Shown here piece by piece: positions 61,512 to 64,000 of a stretch of 64,000 bases of DNA. Origin of the DNA: Bradyrhizobium sp. MOS002. GTDB taxonomy: Bacteria > Pseudomonadota > Alphaproteobacteria > Rhizobiales > Xanthobacteraceae. The stretch is from NCBI RefSeq assembly GCF_003020115.1, contig NZ_PYFX01000001.1, forward strand, positions 124,001 through 188,000, in the 5' to 3' direction. The position numbers and the translations under genes were made by a program. The notes below the pieces were generated by a model. The model was not told the DNA's origin. It saw nothing but the letters and a program-made list of their open reading frames with translations, and made no database searches. Numbering within the stretch: position 1 is the first letter of the stretch; each line of letters opens with the position of its first letter.

Positions 61512-62489
61512 ATGAGCGCGCCATTCGTCCTGGCCGTTCCCTCCAAGGGCCGCCTTCAGGAAAATACCGAGGCGTTCTTCGCCCGCGCCGGGCTCAAGCT
61601 GTCGAAGGCGGGCGGCGCCCGCGACTATCGCGGCACGCTCGCGGGCCTCGACAATGTCGAGGTCGCCTATCTCTCGGCCAGCGAGATCGCCTCGCAACTG
61701 TCCCGCGGCTCGGCGCATCTCGGCGTCACCGGGGAGGATCTGGTGCGCGAGACCATCGCGGACGCCGACAAACGCGTCTCCCTGATCGAAGGCCTCGGCT
61801 TCGGCTATGCCGACGTCGTCGTCGCGGTGCCGCAGGCGTGGATCGACGTCCGCACCATGGCCGACCTCGACGACGTCACCACCGGCTTCCGCGAGCAGCA
61901 TCACATGCGGATGCGGGTCGCGACCAAGTTCATCAACCTCACCCGCGCCTTCTTCCAGAGCAAAGGCATCACCGATTACCGCATCGTCGAAAGCACAGGC
62001 GCGACCGAAGGCGCGCCGGCCGCCGGCAGCGCCGAGTTGATCGTCGACATCACCACGACCGGCGCGACCCTCGCCGCCAACGGATTGCGGGTGCTCGACG
62101 ACGGCGTGATCCTGCGCAGCCAGGCCAATCTGGTCGCCTCAAGGGACGCCGATTGGTCGCCGCAGGCGCGGGAGACCGCGCGAATCATCCTCGATCACAT
62201 TGCGGCGCGGGCGCGGGCCAACAAATACCGCGAAGTCCGCACTCGCTTCCGCCAGTGCGACGCGGCCATGCTCACCGAGGCCCACGAGCGCTTCGGCGTC
62301 GAAGCCCCGTTCGGCGGGCCGACCTCGTCAGGCATGCTCACCCTGCACTGCCCGCCGGGCCAGCTCTATGCACTCGCGAGCTTCCTGCGCGGGCATGGCG
62401 CCGAGACCGTCTCAGTGGTTTCGCTGGATTACGTGTTCGACCGGGAGAACCCGCTGTTTGCCAGGCTCGAGGCGTTCCTGCGGCAGTGA
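61512..62489 (+). CDS. hisG: ATP phosphoribosyltransferase
   Basis: A 325-residue enzyme that makes PR-ATP from ATP and PRPP, the first step of histidine synthesis. Motifs are [20 protein letters not shown], the PRPP/phosphate-binding [20 protein letters not shown], and [10 protein letters not shown]. It is about 100 residues longer than short-form HisG, although hisZ is adjacent. The C-terminal part (about 230-325) has [20 protein letters not shown] and [14 protein letters not shown], resembling a regulatory-type extension. The start is ATG 61512. Confidence 0.94.
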   Translation: MSAPFVLAVPSKGRLQENTEAFFARAGLKLSKAGGARDYRGTLAGLDNVEVAYLSASEIASQLSRGSAHLGVTGEDLVRETIADADKRVSLIEGLGFGYADVVVAVPQAWIDVRTMADLDDVTTGFREQHHMRMRVATKFINLTRAFFQSKGITDYRIVESTGATEGAPAAGSAELIVDITTTGATLAANGLRVLDDGVILRSQANLVASRDADWSPQARETARIILDHIAARARANKYREVRTRFRQCDAAMLTEAHERFGVEAPFGGPTSSGMLTLHCPPGQLYALASFLRGHGAETVSVVSLDYVFDRENPLFARLEAFLRQ

Positions 62490-62576
62490 GCCTCAGGTCC
62501 GTTCAGCGTAGCGACAGCAAACGGCAGCTACCATATGCTGTTGAGATGATCTTGAACGCCTCTGGAACCTTGATCG

Positions 62577-63638
62577 ATGACGCTGGGCTCTGACGTTTCC
62601 GGCATGACGACCATCGCGGCAAGCGCCGCCGCGAAGGGACTGTCGATTGTGGTCCCGCTCTACAACGAAGCGGCGGGCCTCGCCGCCCTGCACCAGCGCA
62701 TCTGCGATCTCGCAAAGACCTTGCGGGAGCGCTATCGCTTGGCTTGCGAGGTCGTCTATGTCGACGACGGCAGCGCGGACGCGACGCTGTCGATCGCCCG
62801 CTCGCTGCCGGCCGACGCGGTCGACGTCCAGGTGGTGTCGCTGTCGCGCAATTTCGGCAAGGAGGCCGCGCTGATGGCCGGCCTCGACCATGCCCGGCTC
62901 GGCGCGGTGCTGTTCATGGACGGCGACGGCCAGCATCCGCCGTCGCTGGTCGAGCGACTGGTGCGGCACTGGATCGAGGACGGCTACGACGTCGTCTATA
63001 CCGCCAAGGCGCATCGCGATAACGAGCCCTTCCTGCGGCGGCTCGCCGGACGGGGCTTCTATGCGCTGATCAATTGGGGCGCACGTCAGAAGATTCCCGA
63101 AGACGCCGGCGACTTCCGCCTGCTGTCACCGCGCGCGGTCGCAGCGCTGAGGCAGCTGCCGGAGCGCAACCGCTTCTTCAAAGGCCTCGCGAGCTGGATC
63201 GGCTTCCGCCAGATCCGCGTCGATTACGAGCCCGCGCCGCGCACCCATGGCGTAACAACCTTCAGCGCCGCGCGTCTGCTGGGTCTTTCGATCGAAGGCG
63301 TCACCTCGTTCTCGGTGGCGCCGCTGCGCTTCGCCAGCCTGCTCGGCGTGATCCTCGCCGGCGGAGCGTTCCTGTTCGGTCTGTCGATCCTCTGGGAGGT
63401 CTTGACCACCGGCAAGCAGGTGCCCGGCTATCCCTCCCTCGTGATCGGCCTGATGACGATCGGCGGCGTGCAGCTCATCATGATCGGCATCGTCGGCGAA
63501 TATATCGGCAAGATCCTCTCCGAGCTGAAGGCGCGCCCGATCTACTTCGTCGCCGAGCACAGTGAAAAGCATTTCGAGACCGAAAAGGCCCAGGACACTT
63601 CAAGCCTGGACGCCTCGAAGAGGACGGCGGCCGAATGA
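62577..63638 (+). CDS. Polyprenyl-phosphate glycosyltransferase, GT2 (DPM1/ArnC-like)
   Basis: A 353-residue enzyme. The GT-A domain (about 20-245) has IVVPLYNEAAGL, YVDDGSADAT (Asp-Asp for the sugar nucleotide), LFMDGDGQHPPSLV and the DxFRLLSPRA region. Two C-terminal membrane helices (about 260-285 and 298-320) match the ArnC/GtrB layout. It probably moves a sugar from a nucleotide donor onto undecaprenyl phosphate. An alternative ATG is 62604. It overlaps by 4 bp the next gene, a YdjC/ChbG-type deacetylase, so the product sugar may be N-acetylated. Confidence 0.88.
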   Translation: MTLGSDVSGMTTIAASAAAKGLSIVVPLYNEAAGLAALHQRICDLAKTLRERYRLACEVVYVDDGSADATLSIARSLPADAVDVQVVSLSRNFGKEAALMAGLDHARLGAVLFMDGDGQHPPSLVERLVRHWIEDGYDVVYTAKAHRDNEPFLRRLAGRGFYALINWGARQKIPEDAGDFRLLSPRAVAALRQLPERNRFFKGLASWIGFRQIRVDYEPAPRTHGVTTFSAARLLGLSIEGVTSFSVAPLRFASLLGVILAGGAFLFGLSILWEVLTTGKQVPGYPSLVIGLMTIGGVQLIMIGIVGEYIGKILSELKARPIYFVAEHSEKHFETEKAQDTSSLDASKRTAAE

Positions 63639-64000
63639 GCGCGGCCGCGGCGCTGCGGCGGATCTGGCTCTGCGCCGACGATTACGGCATCAGTCCGGGC
63701 GTCAATCGCGCCATCCGCGACCTGATCGAACGCGGCCGTCTCAACGCCACCTCGGTGATGATGGTGGGACCCGCGATCGAGCGCAGCGAGATCGAGGCGC
63801 TCCAGACGGCGGCGAAAGCGAGCCCGCGCTGCGCGATCGGATTGCACGTGACATTGTCGGCACCGTTCCGGCCGCTCACCATGCATTTCCGCCCGCTCGA
63901 CGGCGACATGTTTCTCCCGTTTCCGAAGCTGCTCCGCGCCGGTCTTGCGCGACGGCTCGACCGCGAGTTCTTTCGCAACGAGGTCAAGGCGCAGCTGGCA
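63635..64000 (+). CDS. ChbG/HpnK (YdjC) family carbohydrate deacetylase, N-terminal part
   Basis: The first 122 residues run off the right edge. IWLCADDYGISPGVNRAIRD carries the Asp-Asp metal/catalytic motif, and CAIGLHVTLSAPF has the metal-binding His in GLHxxL. The family hydrolyses acetyl groups of chitooligosaccharides, hopanoid intermediates or lipid-linked GlcNAc/GalNAc. ATGA overlap with the glycosyltransferase suggests the two act in sequence. Confidence 0.88.
   Translation, partial: MSAAAALRRIWLCADDYGISPGVNRAIRDLIERGRLNATSVMMVGPAIERSEIEALQTAAKASPRCAIGLHVTLSAPFRPLTMHFRPLDGDMFLPFPKLLRAGLARRLDREFFRNEVKAQLA

Overview
The window looks like a chromosome segment of a Bradyrhizobium-type alphaproteobacterium (order Hyphomicrobiales). 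Supporting signs are high GC with strong G/C third-position bias, many GTG starts and 1-14 bp gene overlaps, several families of palindromic intergenic repeats familiar from Bradyrhizobium/Rhodopseudomonas, and marker genes such as DUF2093, DUF4170, DUF6101, DUF374, hisZ-hisG and a petP/petR-like pair. Genus-level placement is inference from recall, not from a search.

Layout. 1-3.2 kb: start of ilvE, then a MarR regulator, an OmpR-type response regulator and a histidine kinase. 3.3-7.8 kb: small exported proteins, an RNase T2, RlmJ, a cold-shock protein with a structured leader, and an Omp25/31-type barrel. 7.9-18.6 kb: uvrC, pgsA, moaD-moaE, prmB, a holin-X-like/YihY membrane pair, a degenerate EAL protein, a HAD protein, a stand-alone CheY-like receiver and ribF. 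18.8-26.8 kb: ileS, lspA, an exported protein, a catalytic/non-catalytic M16 peptidase pair and arfB. 27.4-30.4 kb: cytochrome c, VOC protein, Tat-exported small subunit and GMC flavoprotein, probably a periplasmic dehydrogenase module. 30.5-38.8 kb: RHH protein, mutL, rsmD, a large-subunit pseudouridine synthase with a giant disordered N-terminus, tadA, a fluoroacetate-dehalogenase-like hydrolase and purD.

38.9-45.2 kb is the accessory region, clearly lower in GC and different in codon use. It carries a tight three-gene operon: a DUF6884-like/GIY-YIG fusion; a SIR2-like domain fused to a P-loop deoxynucleoside/nucleotide-kinase-like domain; and a nucleoside 2-deoxyribosyltransferase-like protein. 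I think this is a candidate anti-phage system built on nucleotide sensing or signalling. Next to it, two diverged 454-bp direct copies of a regulator/membrane-protein locus bracket a VapB45/VapC45-like toxin-antitoxin module. No integrase or transposase is visible.

45.4-64 kb returns to core genes: xseA, a dienelactone-hydrolase-like protein, DUF2093, the envelope run lpxK-waaA-DUF374-DUF4170-cysQ-like-pmbA, DUF6101, ubiA, rsmE, an AraC regulator, hisZ-hisG, and a glycosyltransferase plus YdjC/ChbG-type deacetylase that runs off the right edge.
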